DNA of 64,000 nt from Gracilaria gracilis (taxonomy: Eukaryota; Rhodophyta; Florideophyceae; Gracilariales; Gracilariaceae), in assembly GCA_030374805.1 (NCBI GenBank), contig JARGSG010000183.1:1054001-1118000 (forward strand), written 5' to 3'. The notes beneath the pieces are model-generated. The model was not told the DNA's origin and searched no databases. It was given only the letters and a program-made list of their open reading frames with translations. Numbering within the stretch: position 1 is the stretch's first letter; the number at the start of each line of letters is the position of its first letter. Shown one piece after another: positions 62,961-64,000 of the stretch. The position numbers and the translations under genes were made by a program.

Positions 62961-64000
62961 TTATTCGCTTTCATCATCGCCATCATCGTAGTCGGACAAA
63001 ATTCGCCGAGCCCATACCTTTCTCCTCTTCACTGATACTTCAATTCTTGGCGCTGTTGCCCGTTTTGCACGCATTAGTAGACTTTCTCCAACCCTTTCCT
63101 CGATACGTCGCATATTTTTATCCTCACCACTTTCTTCTTCGTTGGATTCTAACACATCAGTGGTTAGTCCTCTTGTCGGTCGCATCGCACGTTCTCGCTG
63201 CTGTCTTCGTTTCGCCTCCATTCTCATACGCTCTCTTTGTCGCTTGAGATTTTCTTGCTTTCCCTTTTCTTCTTCTAGTTCACCTCCGTTATCCAAACTT
63301 CGCATCATAGTCCGACCAGTGGAAATGGTATTCGTACTCCTTGCCCGCTTATGCGCCTTGGCTAGAGCCATCTTTTCCGTCGACGAGCATTTGATCGAAG
63401 GCTGGACTCTTCGGCTGGAGCTCACTTCAGTTTCAAATGTTTGAATGCGATCCCCGCGACGGAATACGTAATGTTTTGACGCAATAAAATCATCGATTAG
63501 AAGGAACTGTTCGTTGCCAATGGTGATTGTCTTTGAGCCGTCTGACCAGGTTGCAAGATGGGCATTTGTATCTAAGATACGCTTAAGAGCGAAGGGGTGC
63601 GGGTTTGCTTTGATGAACTGGAGCAGAGTTTCGGCGTCTGACTGCTCCAGTTTCTTCACCTCAGGCTTGAGTCTGAACAATATTGGGGTTTCCCGAGCTG
63701 GTAGATCATCTAAATCGGTCATAAGCAAGGTATGTAGGGATATGCTTGGTGGAAAATGCAGAATGTCAACTTTGCGTAGTCCGTCCCCACGGTGTCCGGA
63801 AACCCGCTCGTACTTCTCCTCGATATCCGGGGTTAGTTCTCGATCTTGGTCTAAAGGTTCTCCTTCCCCGTTAGCCTCGGCGTCAGGATCCATCTCTGCT
63901 TCTATTTCGGGTTCAACATTGACCTCTTGTTTGAAGTATCCCTCGTCTGTTTCTCTATACTGTGCCTCTTCATCTGACCTTCGCCCTTCGCGTTCCTCCT
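62961..64000 (-). CDS. LEO1: LEO1, PAF1 complex subunit (5' end outside window)
   Basis: The frame is open from the stop at 62961 to the right edge of the window, so the gene continues beyond 64000; 345 codons are visible. An internal Met at 63893 is preceded by in-frame acidic codons (YFKQEVNVEPEIEAE), as expected for the acidic LEO1 N-terminus, so it is not the start. The core shows LLQFIKANPHPFALKR and the LEO1 hallmark LATWSDGSKTITIGNEQF, then HYVFRRGD. A Lys/Arg/Glu-rich region follows, with an acidic DYDDGDDESE end. LEO1 works with PAF1 and CTR9 in Pol II elongation and histone modification. It converges with the gene at 61221. Confidence 0.88.
   Translation of the reverse strand, partial: EEREGRRSDEEAQYRETDEGYFKQEVNVEPEIEAEMDPDAEANGEGEPLDQDRELTPDIEEKYERVSGHRGDGLRKVDILHFPPSISLHTLLMTDLDDLPARETPILFRLKPEVKKLEQSDAETLLQFIKANPHPFALKRILDTNAHLATWSDGSKTITIGNEQFLLIDDFIASKHYVFRRGDRIQTFETEVSSSRRVQPSIKCSSTEKMALAKAHKRARSTNTISTGRTMMRSLDNGGELEEEKGKQENLKRQRERMRMEAKRRQQRERAMRPTRGLTTDVLESNEEESGEDKNMRRIEERVGESLLMRAKRATAPRIEVSVKRRKVWARRILSDYDDGDDESE

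Noticed and set aside
1-64000. CRISPR arrays, bacterial operons, ribosomal RNA
   Set aside because: None seen. The only regular repeats are transposon ends, palindromes, a microsatellite and gene duplicates; the genome is eukaryotic.

Overview
The window looks like nuclear DNA from a compact, intron-poor red alga, probably a florideophyte such as Chondrus or a relative (inference from gene content; no marker in the window names the species). The genes are eukaryotic (RNA polymerase II subunit, replication factor C, a PAF1-complex subunit, PP2A, a tRNA-Trp). Most are single uninterrupted reading frames. Only one intron could be placed with confidence, in the glutaredoxin gene. A cyclooxygenase-like heme peroxidase, a plastid-type FMN hydrolase and a Sel1-repeat membrane protein fit red algae well.

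Layout. 0.9-9.3 kb is a housekeeping block: a GNL1-type circularly permuted GTPase, RPB3, two small single-span proteins, the SLX1 nuclease and the RFC5/Rfc3 clamp-loader subunit. 10-21 kb holds three genes that join an F-box to a C-terminal domain resembling SPOC. The second and third are a recent tandem duplication of about 1.4 kb. A complete 4.3-kb hAT transposon, with terminal inverted repeats and a perfect 8-bp target duplication, sits between them. 21.5-31 kb has glutaredoxin, a 1471-residue Sel1 protein and the cyclooxygenase homologue. 31-34.9 kb is gene-poor and contains a probable retroelement remnant. 35-41 kb carries a disordered Ser/Pro/Arg repeat protein, the FMN hydrolase and a PP2A B-double-prime subunit with EF hands.

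42-56.5 kb is the most unusual part. It has four divergent paralogous bZIP genes, three of them in a row on the minus strand. All share an N-terminal region that I do not recognise, with a CPxC...CxC cysteine cluster. All also carry the same Asn in place of the nearly invariant Arg of the bZIP basic region. A membrane protein of unknown type and a small hAT-like MITE lie among them. 58-64 kb has a multi-span membrane protein with an internal duplication, the rRNA-processing factor EFG1, tRNA-Trp(CCA), a Myb/SANT-like protein and the C-terminal part of LEO1, which runs off the right end.

Best candidates for undescribed biology: (1) the bZIP family with its cysteine-cluster domain and altered basic region; (2) the F-box/SPOC-like fusion family, whose newest duplicate differs only by amino-acid-changing substitutions clustered in one domain while the flanking non-coding DNA is almost unchanged.
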